Shown here: in pieces, positions 9,581 through 18,760 of the stretch
How the letters are laid out: every line of letters begins with the position of its first letter
Position numbering within the stretch: the stretch's first letter is position 1
Assembly (NCBI RefSeq): GCF_014960965.1
Contig: NZ_CP063169.1
Coordinates: forward strand, 2,203,581-2,267,580
Source: Ruania alkalisoli
Lineage (GTDB): Bacteria; Actinomycetota; Actinomycetes; Actinomycetales; Beutenbergiaceae
Direction: 5' to 3'
DNA: 64,000 nt
Translations under genes and position numbers: made by a program
The notes under the pieces: generated by a model
Told to the model about the DNA's origin: nothing
Seen by the model: the letters and a program-made list of their open reading frames with translations, nothing else
Databases searched by the model: none

Positions 9581-11029
9581 TCAGGCGTCTGCAGCGCCGT
9601 CTGTGTCGTGGCCCACGTCTGGGTCGATCACCGATGCGAGCAGCGACGTCAGGGCGGCAGGTGCAGCGTCACCGTCCATTGCCTCCAGGGTGGACAGGAC
9701 CGGGGCCATCTCCTCCGGCAGACCACCGGTGATCACCCGCTCCACCAGATCGGGTTGTGGCCCAGGCGCCGCACGACCGCGGACCTCATCGGCACCGTCA
9801 CGCAGTGCGGCAACCAGCTCACGGGTCACGGACTCGGTGACCGGGGTGAAGGTCAGGTGTGCCGTGCGCGGCAGTACGGACCCATCGCCTTGAGCGAAGG
9901 CGGGTTGGGCCTGCAGCAGGAATCCGCGCCGGCGCACGGCATCGACCCAGGCGAATGGATCGACCTGGTGAGCTGGAGCCCGGTCCGGATCCGCGGCCAC
10001 CGCTAGCAGGGCAGCGGCGGGGTCTCCGACCACGCTGAGGCCGCTGAGGCCGTCGATCGCCCGGCGCACAGCACCGGTAGCCGCAGCGGTCTGCGCCACC
10101 AGGTCGGCGTACCCCTGAGTGCCGAGCGCCTGGGTAACTGCCCATGCTGCCGCCATCGCGGTCGCCGAGCGCGAGCCGAGCATCGTGGGATTGACCACGG
10201 GGTACCCGGGCCAGCCTGTGGTGGCGAAGTACTGCCCGCGGTGGCGTTGGCGCCCCCGGTACAGCACGACCGAGGCTCCTTTCGGGGCGTAGCCGTACTT
10301 GTGCAAGTCGGTCGAGATGGAGGTGACGCCGTCGACAGCGAAGTCCCACGGCTCGCCGGCCGCGCCCTCGGGCCACCAGGGCAGCAGCCACCCTCCGATA
10401 CAGGCGTCGACGTGCACGGCGACGCCGAGCCGCGCCGCCCCATCAGCAACCCGCGCGATCGGATCGATGGTGCCGAACGGATAGTTCGGTGCACTGACCA
10501 CGACGAGAGCAGTGGCGGCCGTGACCGCGGAGAGCAGGGCGTCGGCGTCGACCATCCCCGTGGCGGGATCGACCGGGACCTCCACGGGAACGAGGCCGAG
10601 ATAGTGAGCCGCCTTACGGAAGGCGGGGTGCGCCGTCGTGGGCATGACCACCTCGGGCCGTGGGCCGCCGGGGTCACCGGCACGACGGCCTTGCTGGGCC
10701 AGCCAGCCCTCTCGCGCGGACTTCACGGCCAGCAGGCAGGACTCGGTGCCTCCGGACGTGACCGAACCGACCACGTCCTCATCGCCGTGGAGTACCGATC
10801 GGGTGAAACGCACCAGATCTCGCTCCAGGCGTGCCACGGAGGAGAACGTCGTCGGGTCGAGGCCGTTCACGGGGAGGAACATCGCGGCCGCCTCCGCCGC
10901 GATCCGATCGAGCTCGGGACGGCCGTGATCGTAGACGTAGGACAACACCCGGCCGCCGTGGGTGGGCGGGTCTGCTCGCCGGATCTGTGCCAGTTCGGCA
11001 AGGATGCGGGTCGTATCGTCGTCGGTCAT
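9581..11029 (-). CDS. PLP-dependent decarboxylase/lyase (group II decarboxylase fold)
   Basis: A 482-residue cytoplasmic pyridoxal-phosphate enzyme resembling sphingosine-1-phosphate lyase and glutamate/tyrosine decarboxylases. TSGGTES (91-97) binds the cofactor phosphate, HVDAC (206-210) carries the Asp that pairs with the pyridine nitrogen, and STDLHKYGYAPKG supplies the Schiff-base Lys244. The exact substrate cannot be read from the sequence. ATG 11029 overlaps the stop of the upstream transporter by 4 bases, so the two are made together and the transporter may import the substrate or export the product. It lies at the end of the efp-nusB run, just before the pyr operon promoter. Confidence 0.85.
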   Translation of the reverse strand: MTDDDTTRILAELAQIRRADPPTHGGRVLSYVYDHGRPELDRIAAEAAAMFLPVNGLDPTTFSSVARLERDLVRFTRSVLHGDEDVVGSVTSGGTESCLLAVKSAREGWLAQQGRRAGDPGGPRPEVVMPTTAHPAFRKAAHYLGLVPVEVPVDPATGMVDADALLSAVTAATALVVVSAPNYPFGTIDPIARVADGAARLGVAVHVDACIGGWLLPWWPEGAAGEPWDFAVDGVTSISTDLHKYGYAPKGASVVLYRGRQRHRGQYFATTGWPGYPVVNPTMLGSRSATAMAAAWAVTQALGTQGYADLVAQTAAATGAVRRAIDGLSGLSVVGDPAAALLAVAADPDRAPAHQVDPFAWVDAVRRRGFLLQAQPAFAQGDGSVLPRTAHLTFTPVTESVTRELVAALRDGADEVRGRAAPGPQPDLVERVITGGLPEEMAPVLSTLEAMDGDAAPAALTSLLASVIDPDVGHDTDGAADA

Positions 11030-12402
11030 CGAGCCTCCGTGAACGGCTGGTGGTCGCGGTAACGGGCCAACGGGAACAACGAGACTCCCGCCAGCAGGGC
11101 CGGGAGCGCGCTGAAGATCACCACGACGGCGGTCAGGGCCGAGCCAGGCTGAACCGCGGGCCCCTCACCTGCGCTGGAGACGAATCCGCTGACGGCGAGC
11201 ACAGCGAGCGCGAGCGTCGGGCCGAGCGCCAGACCGGCGGTCTCCCCCGCCGTCCAGACACCGGCGATCACGCCGGCGCGGTCGTGACCGGCGGGGCGGG
11301 CATGGGTGTCGTGGGCGATCACGTCCGGCAGCATGGCCAGCGGGTACAGCTGCATCCCGGCGTAGGCAACCCCGGCCACGGCGACGGCGAGGTACACCCA
11401 CCAGCCCACGGCCGCCGTCATGAACATCAAGGACGCCGTAGCGAGCGCGAACAGCAGACTGCTCGCCACGAACGCGCGTTTCTTGCCTACGCGGTCGGCG
11501 AGACGACGGGCGGGGGCCATCACCAGCAGCGCCGGTGCCACGAGGGCGATGAAGAGTCCGGTGACGGCGCTCTCCTGGCCGAGCACATAGGTGGCGACGT
11601 ACTGAGCCGCTGCCAGCATCGCACCGGCAGCGAGTGCCTGCAGCACGAATGCCGCCAGGAGCGCCCGCAACGGGGCGCTGTCCCGCAGCACATCGATGGC
11701 GCTGCGATAGGCGGCCAGGATGCTCCCCTGCCGCTGTGAAGACGGTCCACGTGCGGGGGTGCTGGTTGTGCCACGTCTCCTGGCGCCGAGGGCCGCGACC
11801 ACCATGCCTGCAGCCATGACCACGCCGGTCACGACGGCCATCACCAGGTAGCCGGTACGACCCGATCCGGCAGCGTCGCGCACGATCGGACCTCCTCCAC
11901 CGAAGGCCAGGATGGCCAGGGCCAGGACGGCGATGCGCGGGGCGAGCAGCCGGGTGCGGGCTGCGGGAGTCGGTGCGAGCTCGGCCGGAAGGGCGATGTA
12001 GGGCACTTGGAACAGGGAGAAGGCGGTGGTGGCCAGCAAGAAGGCCCCGACGACCCAGACTGCAGCCGCGCCACCGGTCCAGGGTGCGGCGAACAGCAAC
12101 GTGAAGGCGACCGGGAGGCTGATCGCGCCGACCAGCATGATCGGTGCCCGTGACCCGGTGCGACGGGCACTGGCGTCGCTCAACCGGCCGACCAGCGGAT
12201 CGACGACTACGTCCCAGATCTTGGGGACCGTGACCACCAGTGAGGCAAGACCGGCGGCGACTCCGAGGGTGTCGGTGAGGTAGTAGCTGAGCACCAGGCC
12301 GGGCAACGTGCCGAATCCCCCGGTGCCCACCGACCCGGCGGCGTAGGCGGCCCGGAGCCGGTTGGGCATCTCGGGCTGTGGGTCGGGGGCTGGGGTCGGC
12401 AC
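11026..12402 (-). CDS. MFS transporter of the GPH (glycoside-pentoside-hexuronide:cation) type
   Basis: A 458-residue, roughly 12-helix membrane carrier. The N-terminal half contains GTLPGLVLSYYLTDTLG and KIWDVVVDPLVGRLSDASARRTGSR, close to the MelB-type signature with its conserved Asp in helix II and the loop 2-3 motif. A cytoplasmic linker (around ARRRGTTSTPARGPSS) separates the two six-helix halves. The family exchanges sugars or related polar solutes with cations; the real substrate is unknown. GTG 12402 lies one base beyond the nusB stop, and its end overlaps the decarboxylase start (ATGA), so it is inserted into the efp-nusB transcription unit. Confidence 0.85.
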   Translation of the reverse strand: MPTPAPDPQPEMPNRLRAAYAAGSVGTGGFGTLPGLVLSYYLTDTLGVAAGLASLVVTVPKIWDVVVDPLVGRLSDASARRTGSRAPIMLVGAISLPVAFTLLFAAPWTGGAAAVWVVGAFLLATTAFSLFQVPYIALPAELAPTPAARTRLLAPRIAVLALAILAFGGGGPIVRDAAGSGRTGYLVMAVVTGVVMAAGMVVAALGARRRGTTSTPARGPSSQRQGSILAAYRSAIDVLRDSAPLRALLAAFVLQALAAGAMLAAAQYVATYVLGQESAVTGLFIALVAPALLVMAPARRLADRVGKKRAFVASSLLFALATASLMFMTAAVGWWVYLAVAVAGVAYAGMQLYPLAMLPDVIAHDTHARPAGHDRAGVIAGVWTAGETAGLALGPTLALAVLAVSGFVSSAGEGPAVQPGSALTAVVVIFSALPALLAGVSLFPLARYRDHQPFTEAR

Positions 12403-12403
12403 G

Positions 12404-12862
12404 TCAGTCCACCAGGTTCGGCCCCAGCTCGGCTATCCGGCCGAGAAGGCCGTTGACGAACCCGGGTGAGTCGTCGGTGCTGAGCTCTCGCGCCAGCCCC
12501 ACCGCCTCGTCGATCGCGACCGCGGCGTCCACTTCGTCGTTGTAGAGCACTTCCCAGGTGCCCACCCGCAGAATCGCGCGGTCGACACTCGGCATCCGCT
12601 CCAGCGTCCATCCCTGGGAGAAGGTGGCAAGAACCTCGTCGATGCGCTCCGCGTGTGCTGCGAACCCTTCGACGATCTCGACCGAGTACTGCGGCAGGGC
12701 GGTCTGGGTGCCAGGTTCGATCAGGCGTTCAGCGAGGACCGAAACCGGGGTCGGGCGGCCAGGATCGGATGCGGCTGGATCCGACTGGGCTGCGACGGCG
12801 CGCTGGTCGGCCTCGTACAGGACGTCCACGGCTCGTTTGCGCGCCTTCGTGCGTGCGGCCAT
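12404..12862 (-). CDS. nusB: Transcription antitermination factor NusB
   Basis: Binds boxA RNA with NusE (S10) to form the rRNA antitermination complex. The 152-residue all-helical protein contains KARKRAVDVLYEADQR at the N-terminus and RAILRVGTWEVLYNDEVDAAVAIDEAVGLAREL, the best-conserved NusB segment. ATG 12862 follows efp by 3 bases, giving the usual actinobacterial efp-nusB pair. Length is slightly above the E. coli protein because of an insertion rich in Asp, Pro and Ser near residue 30. Confidence 0.96.
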   Translation of the reverse strand: MAARTKARKRAVDVLYEADQRAVAAQSDPAASDPGRPTPVSVLAERLIEPGTQTALPQYSVEIVEGFAAHAERIDEVLATFSQGWTLERMPSVDRAILRVGTWEVLYNDEVDAAVAIDEAVGLARELSTDDSPGFVNGLLGRIAELGPNLVD

Positions 12863-12865
12863 CTG

Positions 12866-13429
12866 CTAGTCGTTCACACGGCCGAGGTAGTCACCCGTAC
12901 GAGTGTCGACCTTGACCTTCGTGCCGGCCTCCAGGAAGAGCGGGACCTGGATCTGGTAGCCGGTCTCGATCGTGGCCGGCTTGGTGCCGCCGGTGGAACG
13001 GTCGCCCTGGAGTCCGGGCTCGGTGTAGGTGATCTCCATGACCACCGAGGCGGGCAGGTCGATGTACAGCGGCAGTGCTTCGTGCAGGGCCACGATCACC
13101 TCAGCACCTTCGAGGAGGAAGTTCTTGGCGTCACCGACGACGTCCTCGGGCACGGTGATCTGCTCGTAGTCGCTGGTGTCCATGAAGACGTAGCCGGTGC
13201 CGTCGACGTAGAGATACTGCATGTCCCGGCGGTCGACGTTCGCGGTCTCCACCTTGACGCCGGCGTTGAAGGTCTTGGCGACGACCTTGCCGGAGGTCAC
13301 GCCCTTGAGCTTGGTCCGGACGAACGCGGGCCCCTTGCCCGGCTTGACGTGCTGGAACTCCACGACGGACCACAGCTGCCCGTCGATGTTGAGCACGGTG
13401 CCGTTCTTCAGGTCGTTGGTCGTTGCCAC
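12866..13429 (-). CDS. efp: Elongation factor P
   Basis: Relieves ribosome stalling at polyproline stretches by binding between the P and E sites. The 187-residue protein starts [17 protein letters not shown] at GTG 13429, preceded by AGGAAG with a 5-base spacer; a longer reading to 13474 lacks a binding site and is not family-like. Domain I carries the loop KPGKGPAF with Lys32 at the position that is modified in many bacteria. Two OB domains follow, ending with the typical TGDYLGRVN. The nature of the lysine modification, if any, cannot be told here: no epmA/epmB is in the window. Confidence 0.97.
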   Translation of the reverse strand: MATTNDLKNGTVLNIDGQLWSVVEFQHVKPGKGPAFVRTKLKGVTSGKVVAKTFNAGVKVETANVDRRDMQYLYVDGTGYVFMDTSDYEQITVPEDVVGDAKNFLLEGAEVIVALHEALPLYIDLPASVVMEITYTEPGLQGDRSTGGTKPATIETGYQIQVPLFLEAGTKVKVDTRTGDYLGRVND

Positions 13430-13529
13430 GCGATCTTCCTCACTACAGGGTTGGTCGGGACGGGCTGGCGGCAAGAAGCCGGGCCCGGTGCGGCACTCAG
13501 GGTAACGTGCCCGGGCGTTCGAGCGCGCC

Positions 13530-13958
13530 TCAGCCGATCAGATGGAACAAAGCCAGGCCCCCGAGACCGATGAGGGCGGCCCACAGGTACGAGGCGAGCG
13601 TTCCGACGAGGAACCGCTCGGCGACGTTGGCATGGCCGTCCAGAGAGCGGAACCGTCCCAGGCCCTTGATCGCGACGATGACGGCTATCCCGGCGGGGTA
13701 GCCGACGAGGATGCACCCGGTGATGGCGAACCGTTCGAGAATCCCGATCCACAGTCCGCCGCGAAGAACCTCCGCGGCTGTCGGCTCCGGCTCGAGCGCC
13801 TGCGCATCCTCTGGCTGATCTCCTGGCTCATTCTCCGGCTCGGTGCGCCGGGCGATACGGCCGAGCAGCCATCCCGTCAGGGGCGCGCCGACACCGGCGG
13901 AGACACCCAGGGCAAGGCAGGCGACGGCCACGGTGAGGAGAATCTCGCCGACGTTCAT
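13530..13958 (-). CDS. Small multi-pass membrane protein paired with SatD-family regulator
   Basis: A 142-residue protein with about four predicted membrane segments: residues 5-35, and then the stretch [30 protein letters not shown] and the C-terminal helix [23 protein letters not shown] charged Glu/Pro-rich cytoplasmic loop ([14 protein letters not shown]) lies between helices 1-2 and the core. I know of no assigned function. Its ATG overlaps the stop of the SatD-family gene by 4 bases, so the two proteins are almost certainly made together, probably as a sensor or effector and its regulator. A stretch of 100 bases without features separates it from efp. Confidence 0.75.
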   Translation of the reverse strand: MNVGEILLTVAVACLALGVSAGVGAPLTGWLLGRIARRTEPENEPGDQPEDAQALEPEPTAAEVLRGGLWIGILERFAITGCILVGYPAGIAVIVAIKGLGRFRSLDGHANVAERFLVGTLASYLWAALIGLGGLALFHLIG

Positions 13959-14575
13959 GATGCCTGCTTAGCAGGCTTGTCCAACGACGCCAGGAGGCGC
14001 TCCGCGAGGGGGTGGACTGCGCGCTCTTCATCCCACATCGCGGTCCGCAGCCGGTCGCTGACGGCCTGGGGAGAGATGCGCAGCTCGGCAGCGATCTCGC
14101 GCCCGGTGCCACCGGTGGCCATCAGCAGGTCGATCGCCTCCCACCCGGCTGTGGTGCGTCGTCGCACCACAGAGGCGAGGAGCTGGAGCAGGGCCTCGAC
14201 CTCACCGGCACTGTCGTCATCGTCGGCGGTGACAGCCATCGGGACCGGGACCGTGCGACCGCGCGCGCGTTCGACAGCCTCACGAGCGTGGAGGAACGCC
14301 GGACCCGACGACGCCCGGGAGCTCTCGGCGAGGGGACGGTCCACCTCCCCCACGCCGATGCCCACGCTCCAGTCCTGGCGGCGATGCAGTGCAAGGACGA
14401 TCCGGAGAGTACTGGCAGCCGATGCCAGGACGCCTTGGATCTCGTCGCCCACCGTGCGCTCGAACGGCAGCGTGAACTCGAGGTCGGTACCGATGTGCTG
14501 CAGGTGTTCCAGCGTCTCGGGAACGAGATCCCCTCGACGCCGGGAGGCGTTCTGGTCGGCGGTCACGACGAACAT
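13955..14575 (-). CDS. SatD-family protein with C-terminal helix-turn-helix
   Basis: A 206-residue protein whose N-terminus (MFVVTADQNASRRRGDLVP) and middle (LPFERTVGDEIQGVL, DWSVGIGVGEVD) match the SatD family, named after an acid-tolerance operon of streptococci. The C-terminus holds a helix-turn-helix at about residues 157-178 (GREIAAELRISPQAVSDRL), so DNA binding is likely. ATG 14575 has no close Shine-Dalgarno sequence; GAAGGAG sits about 22 bases upstream. Three palindromes at a 28-base period occupy the promoter region, suggesting autoregulation. It overlaps the downstream membrane-protein gene by 4 bases. Confidence 0.75.
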   Translation of the reverse strand: MFVVTADQNASRRRGDLVPETLEHLQHIGTDLEFTLPFERTVGDEIQGVLASAASTLRIVLALHRRQDWSVGIGVGEVDRPLAESSRASSGPAFLHAREAVERARGRTVPVPMAVTADDDDSAGEVEALLQLLASVVRRRTTAGWEAIDLLMATGGTGREIAAELRISPQAVSDRLRTAMWDEERAVHPLAERLLASLDKPAKQAS

Positions 14576-14577
14576 GA

Positions 14578-14653
14578 ATCAAGGTTAAGGCACTGATCTC
14601 CTTCTATCAAGGCCTATACCTTGATGCCGGACAATCAAGGCTCTACGCCTGAT
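14578..14653 (-). promoter_or_regulatory. Triple palindromic operator array before the satD-like gene
   Basis: Three copies of ATCAAGG start at 14578, 14606 and 14634, exactly 28 bases apart. Each is followed, after 6 bases, by the inverted half-site CCTTGAT or a 5/7 match: CACTGAT at 14591, perfect CCTTGAT at 14619, GCCTGAT at 14647. So there are three 20-base palindromic units, the middle one with perfect arms. The array fills the 67-base gap between aroQ and the satD-like gene, the first unit ends 3 bases from the start codon, and the third enters the 3' end of aroQ. This is what a repressor with several cooperative sites would look like; which protein binds is inferred. Confidence 0.65.
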
Positions 14654-15083
14654 GTACCAAAGCCTGGAGGGCCAGGCGATAGGAATCGACACCGAAACCC
14701 GCAATCGTTCCCGTGGCGACGCCCGCGATCACGCTGGTGTGCCGGAATCGCTCTCGTGAGGCTGGGTTGCTCAGATGCACCTCGATCAGGCGCAACCCGC
14801 CGGTGGTCACCTGGGCGGCCGCATCCCGCAGCGCATACGAGTAGTGGGTGAACGCCGCCGGGTTCAGCACCACATCCCGGCGCGTATCGACTGCTTCGTG
14901 CAGCCATGCCATCAGCTCAGCCTCGTCGTCGGTCTGACGCACCTCGGCCTCACAACCCAACTCGGCGGCCCACCCGAGCACCCGCTGGGCCAGGCCGGGG
15001 TGATCCAGGTGGCCGTACACGTCCGGCTCCCGGCTCCCCAGACGGCCCAGGTTGGGACCGTTCAACACCAGCACGTCAGTCAT
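14643..15083 (-). CDS. aroQ: 3-dehydroquinate dehydratase, type II
   Basis: Third step of the shikimate pathway. The 146-residue dodecameric type II enzyme shows LNGPNLGRLGSREPDVYG with catalytic Tyr23, NPAAFTHYS at 74-82 and EVHLSNP at 101-107 with the catalytic His103. Length is normal. ATG 15083 lies 3 bases beyond the aroB stop, making it the last gene of aroC-aroK-aroB-aroQ. Its final codons overlap the third palindrome of the satD-like operator. Confidence 0.96.
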   Translation of the reverse strand: MTDVLVLNGPNLGRLGSREPDVYGHLDHPGLAQRVLGWAAELGCEAEVRQTDDEAELMAWLHEAVDTRRDVVLNPAAFTHYSYALRDAAAQVTTGGLRLIEVHLSNPASRERFRHTSVIAGVATGTIAGFGVDSYRLALQALVHQA

Positions 15084-15086
15084 CTC

Positions 15087-16169
15087 TCACTCCCCGGTGA
15101 TCGCAGCATAGGCGGCGTCGAGCAGGGCGGGGTCGGGTCCCACCAGGCGGGTCGGACGTGCCAGTGCCTCCAGCACGACGAAGCGCAGCGTGGCCCCGCG
15201 GGTCTTCTTATCCCGCCCCATCGCTGTCCGCAGCTCCTCCCACACGCCGGGCCGGTAGCGCGTCGGAAGTCCCAGCGCGGTCAGGACGTCCCGGTGGCGC
15301 TGGAGCAGCGCGAGGTCGATCAAGCCCGCCCCGTGGGCCAGCTCGGCCACGAACACCATTCCGACGGCGACCGCCTCCCCGTGCCGCCACCGGTACTTCT
15401 CGTAGTGCTCGACCGCGTGAGCGAAGGTGTGCCCGTAATTGAGCACCTCCCGCAGCGACGACTCCTTCAGGTCCGCCGAGACCACATCGGCCTTGACCTG
15501 GACAGCTCGACGGATCAGTTCTGCCAGTACCGGGCCGGCCGGATCCATCGCGGCGGCAGGATCGGCTTCCACCAGCTCCAGGATCCGCGGGTCGGCGATG
15601 AAGCCGCACTTGACCACCTCGGCCATGCCCGCCCGCAGGTCCGCCTCGGGCAATGTACGCAACCAGTCCAGATCGCACACCACAGCACCCGGTGAGTGGA
15701 AGGCACCGACGAGGTTCTTGCCCTCGTCGGTGTTGATGCCCGTCTTGCCACCCACCGCAGCGTCAACCATGGCAAGGACGGTCGTCGGGATCTGGATCAC
15801 GCGTACGCCCCGCAACCACGTAGCGGCGACGAAGCCGGCGAGGTCGGTGGTGGCTCCTCCACCGAGCCCGATCACCACATCGGTCCGGGTGAAGGCATTC
15901 TGTCCCAACGCTGCCCAGCAGCCTGCCGCCGTCTCGACCGTCTTGGCTTGCTCGGCGTCGGGGAGCTGGTGCGTCCGGACCCCGTAGCCGGCCGCCGTCA
16001 GCCGTCCCGCGACTGCGGCCGCCTGCTCGGCCAGGGCTGGTGGGTGCATCAGGAAGACCCGGGCTACGCCGTCACCGACTAGTGCGGGCAGCCGGTCCAG
16101 CAGTCCGGAGCCGATGAGCACGTCATAGTCGTGCTCGGCGCGCACCTGCACGGTGACCGGCTCGCTCAC
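15087..16169 (-). CDS. aroB: 3-dehydroquinate synthase
   Basis: Converts DAHP to 3-dehydroquinate using NAD and a divalent metal. The 360-residue protein has the glycine-rich GLGGGATTDLAGFVAATW, the AVGGKTGINTDEGKNLVGAFHSP segment, and metal ligands including His in LNYGHTFAHAVEH. GTG 16169 overlaps the aroK stop by 4 bases (GTGA). It sits in the standard actinobacterial chorismate operon; the pathway's first (DAHP synthase) and sixth (aroA) enzymes are outside the window. Confidence 0.97.
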   Translation of the reverse strand: MSEPVTVQVRAEHDYDVLIGSGLLDRLPALVGDGVARVFLMHPPALAEQAAAVAGRLTAAGYGVRTHQLPDAEQAKTVETAAGCWAALGQNAFTRTDVVIGLGGGATTDLAGFVAATWLRGVRVIQIPTTVLAMVDAAVGGKTGINTDEGKNLVGAFHSPGAVVCDLDWLRTLPEADLRAGMAEVVKCGFIADPRILELVEADPAAAMDPAGPVLAELIRRAVQVKADVVSADLKESSLREVLNYGHTFAHAVEHYEKYRWRHGEAVAVGMVFVAELAHGAGLIDLALLQRHRDVLTALGLPTRYRPGVWEELRTAMGRDKKTRGATLRFVVLEALARPTRLVGPDPALLDAAYAAITGE

Positions 16170-16678
16170 GCTCCCACCTCCGCGAGGATGAGGTCACGGA
16201 CCTCCTCCGGGCTGAGCCCGTCAGTGCGCACGATGACGGTCGCGAGCCCTTCGTAGATCGCTCGCCGGGCCTCCATCAGCTCTTGCCACTGACGGCGGGG
16301 GCTGCCCAGCAGCAGGGGGCGGCTGGTGGTCAGCCCGACCCGCCCGGCGGCGTCGGCCAGACCGACCGAGAGGAACACCACGGAGTGTCCGGTGAGGTCG
16401 GCCTGCGTATCCGGATCGAGGATCGCTCCCCCACCCAGGGCGAGGATGCCGTCGTGCTCGCCCAGGGCACGCTGGACGGCAGCTCGCTCGACGCGGCGGA
16501 AGTACGGTTCGCCGTCATCGACGAAGATGTCGGAGATGGCGCGACCCTCCGTCGCCTCGACGTCGGCGTCGGTATCGCGGAAGGTGACGCCGAGGGATTC
16601 GGCCAGCAGATGACCGACCGTCGACTTCCCGGCACCGGGCGGGCCGATGAGCACGAGGCGGGGGGTACGGGGGCTCAT
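16166..16678 (-). CDS. aroK: Shikimate kinase
   Basis: Phosphorylates shikimate with ATP. The 170-residue P-loop kinase has Walker [10 protein letters not shown] at residues 12-20, the shikimate/metal-binding DTDAD at 35-39 and LGGGA at 81-85. ATG 16678 was taken because [15 protein letters not shown] is the normal N-terminus. A longer reading to 16828 lies inside aroC. It overlaps the aroC stop by 4 bases. Confidence 0.96.
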   Translation of the reverse strand: MSPRTPRLVLIGPPGAGKSTVGHLLAESLGVTFRDTDADVEATEGRAISDIFVDDGEPYFRRVERAAVQRALGEHDGILALGGGAILDPDTQADLTGHSVVFLSVGLADAAGRVGLTTSRPLLLGSPRRQWQELMEARRAIYEGLATVIVRTDGLSPEEVRDLILAEVGA

Positions 16679-17892
16679 CGCATGTGCTCCGGGATGGACT
16701 CCAGGTAGGTGCGCACATTGCGCGCCGTCTCCGAGATCGAGTCGCCGCCGAACTTCTCCAGCAACGACTCCGCCACCACCAGGGCCACCATGGCCTCGGC
16801 GACCACGGCGGCGGGGGCGATAGCGCACACATCCGAACGCTGGTGCAGTGCCGTCGCTGCCTCACCGGTGGCCACGTCCACGGTGGCGAGCGCCCGCGGG
16901 ACAGTCGAGATCGGCTTGAGAGCAGCCCGGACCCGTAGGACCTGACCGTTCGCCATTCCCCCTTCGACACCGCCGGCACGATTGGTCTGGCGGGTGAGGT
17001 GCCCGTCGGCGTCCCGCACGATCTCGTCGTGAGCGACGGAGCCACGCCGGCCGGCGGTGCGGAAACCGTCGCCGACCTCGACTCCCTTGATGGCCTGGAT
17101 GCTCATGAGTGCACCCGCGAGCCGGGCGTCCAGGCGACGGTCGGAGTGCACGTAACTGCCCACCCCGGGCGGCACGTCGTAGGCCAACACCTCCACCACG
17201 CCACCGAGGGTGTCGCCGGACTTCTTGGCATCGTCGATCTCGGCGACCATCCGGGCCGAGCTCTCGGGGTCAAAGCAGCGCACGGGGTCGGCGTCGAGCG
17301 CGCCGACGTCGTCCGGTCCAGGCAGTGCAGCATCCTCGGGCACGCTGATCGGACCCGTCTGGACCACGTGTGAGACGAGCCGAACGCCGGCCGCTTGCTC
17401 CAGGAGGGCGGCCGCTACCCGGCCGAGAGCCACGCGGGTGGCCGTTTCCCGGGCCGAGGCGCGTTCGAGCACGGGACGAGCGTCATCGAGGTGGTACTTC
17501 GCCATCCCCACCAGATCGGCATGGCCGGGCCGGGGGCGGGTCAGCGGCTTGTTGCGGGCCTGCTCGCGGGCGTCACCGGTGCCGGCGTCGATGTCCAGCA
17601 CGGAGGTGTCCACCGGATCGGCGGACATCACCTGTTCCCACTTGGGCCACTCGGAGTTGCCGATCTCGATGGCCACCGGGCCACCCATGGTGCGCCCGTG
17701 CCGGACACCTCCGAGTAGCCGGACGGCGTCCTGCTCGAACTTCATCCGGGCGCCGCGTCCGTAGCCCAGCCGTCGCCTGGCCAGCGCCCCGGCCACGTCG
17801 TCGGTGGTGATCTCCACACCAGCCGGGACCCCTTCGAGGATCCCCAGAACTGCGGGGCCATGCGACTCGCCTGCGGTCAACCATCGGAGCAT
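16675..17892 (-). CDS. aroC: Chorismate synthase
   Basis: Makes chorismate from EPSP with reduced FMN, the branch point to aromatic amino acids, folate and menaquinone. The 405-residue protein begins [20 protein letters not shown] and contains the signatures [11 protein letters not shown] and, near the C-terminus, [24 protein letters not shown] 17892 is preceded by GGGAGG at a good distance; the in-frame extension to 18096 is not family-like. It is the first gene of the aro run; a 61-base gap separates it from the prepilin peptidase. Confidence 0.97.
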   Translation of the reverse strand: MLRWLTAGESHGPAVLGILEGVPAGVEITTDDVAGALARRRLGYGRGARMKFEQDAVRLLGGVRHGRTMGGPVAIEIGNSEWPKWEQVMSADPVDTSVLDIDAGTGDAREQARNKPLTRPRPGHADLVGMAKYHLDDARPVLERASARETATRVALGRVAAALLEQAAGVRLVSHVVQTGPISVPEDAALPGPDDVGALDADPVRCFDPESSARMVAEIDDAKKSGDTLGGVVEVLAYDVPPGVGSYVHSDRRLDARLAGALMSIQAIKGVEVGDGFRTAGRRGSVAHDEIVRDADGHLTRQTNRAGGVEGGMANGQVLRVRAALKPISTVPRALATVDVATGEAATALHQRSDVCAIAPAAVVAEAMVALVVAESLLEKFGGDSISETARNVRTYLESIPEHMR

Positions 17893-17953
17893 GGCGACAT
17901 CCTCCCACGGTTGCGGGTTGGTCTTGAGGGCGTGTCCAGGACGCGAGTCACCC

Positions 17954-18634
17954 TCACGCCGGGGCCGTCGTAGCGACCGCCACGGCCAGTGCGGCCCCGA
18001 GGCTGAGGAACGGTCCGAATGCGATCGGGGTGCGGCGCCCGGCTCGCCGGGCCACCAGCAGTGCGAGAGCCACGAGGCCGCCGGTGACGAAGGCAAGCAC
18101 GATACCGGCGAGTACTGCCGACCAGGAGAACCAGCCGAGCAGCGTGGCGAGGACCGCTGCGAGCTTGGCGTCGCCGAGTCCCAGGCCGGCGGGCGTCAGC
18201 AGGCACAGCACGAGGAAGCCTGCACCCACGGCGATGCCGGCGACGGCGGCACGTCCCAGATCCGTCCAGCTCCCCTCTCCGAGGAGGACTGATGCCAGCA
18301 GACCGGTCAGTACCACGACAGCGACGGCGCCGACCAGCCGGTCCGGGAGCCGGTGCACCGCGAGGTCGACAGTGACCAGGAGTGCGAGCCCGAGACCGGC
18401 GGCAGCGAGGGTCGCCTGGACGACCGGCCCGACGGGGAGTGCCATGACCCCGGCACCTGTCAGCGCCGCCAGCAGGATGTGGATCCGCCAGCGCATCCAG
18501 CGGTTGCCCGCGTGGCGGGAGGTACTCGCTGTGGTCGAGTTGACTGGCATCACGGACGTGCAACGGCGCACCAGTCCTGTGCTCGCCCACGCCGTCATTC
18601 CCAGCAGCAGCGCCCCGGCAACCGATCCCCACAT
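17954..18634 (-). CDS. Prepilin peptidase (A24 family), short form
   Basis: A 226-residue membrane aspartic peptidase that would trim type IV-like prepilins or Flp pilins. Two catalytic aspartates are visible, Asp90 in [11 protein letters not shown] and Asp155 in GLGLGDAKL, with six or seven predicted membrane helices around them. The cytosolic methyltransferase domain of PilD-type enzymes is missing, as is usual in actinobacterial members near aroC/aroE. ATG 18634 was chosen at the first membrane helix; a 94-codon upstream extension crosses into the divergent gene's region. No pilin or secretion ATPase gene lies in the window. Confidence 0.82.
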   Translation of the reverse strand: MWGSVAGALLLGMTAWASTGLVRRCTSVMPVNSTTASTSRHAGNRWMRWRIHILLAALTGAGVMALPVGPVVQATLAAAGLGLALLVTVDLAVHRLPDRLVGAVAVVVLTGLLASVLLGEGSWTDLGRAAVAGIAVGAGFLVLCLLTPAGLGLGDAKLAAVLATLLGWFSWSAVLAGIVLAFVTGGLVALALLVARRAGRRTPIAFGPFLSLGAALAVAVATTAPA

Positions 18635-18760
18635 CCGCCCATCATGGCAGCGTCGGTCGCGTCGTCGCTGAAACGGAAACCCGACCTGTGGACAGCGGCC
18701 TGCTGGCGCCCAGATCCGCACCAGCACGCCAGTGTCAGTGGTCGGTGGTGAACTAAGGAC

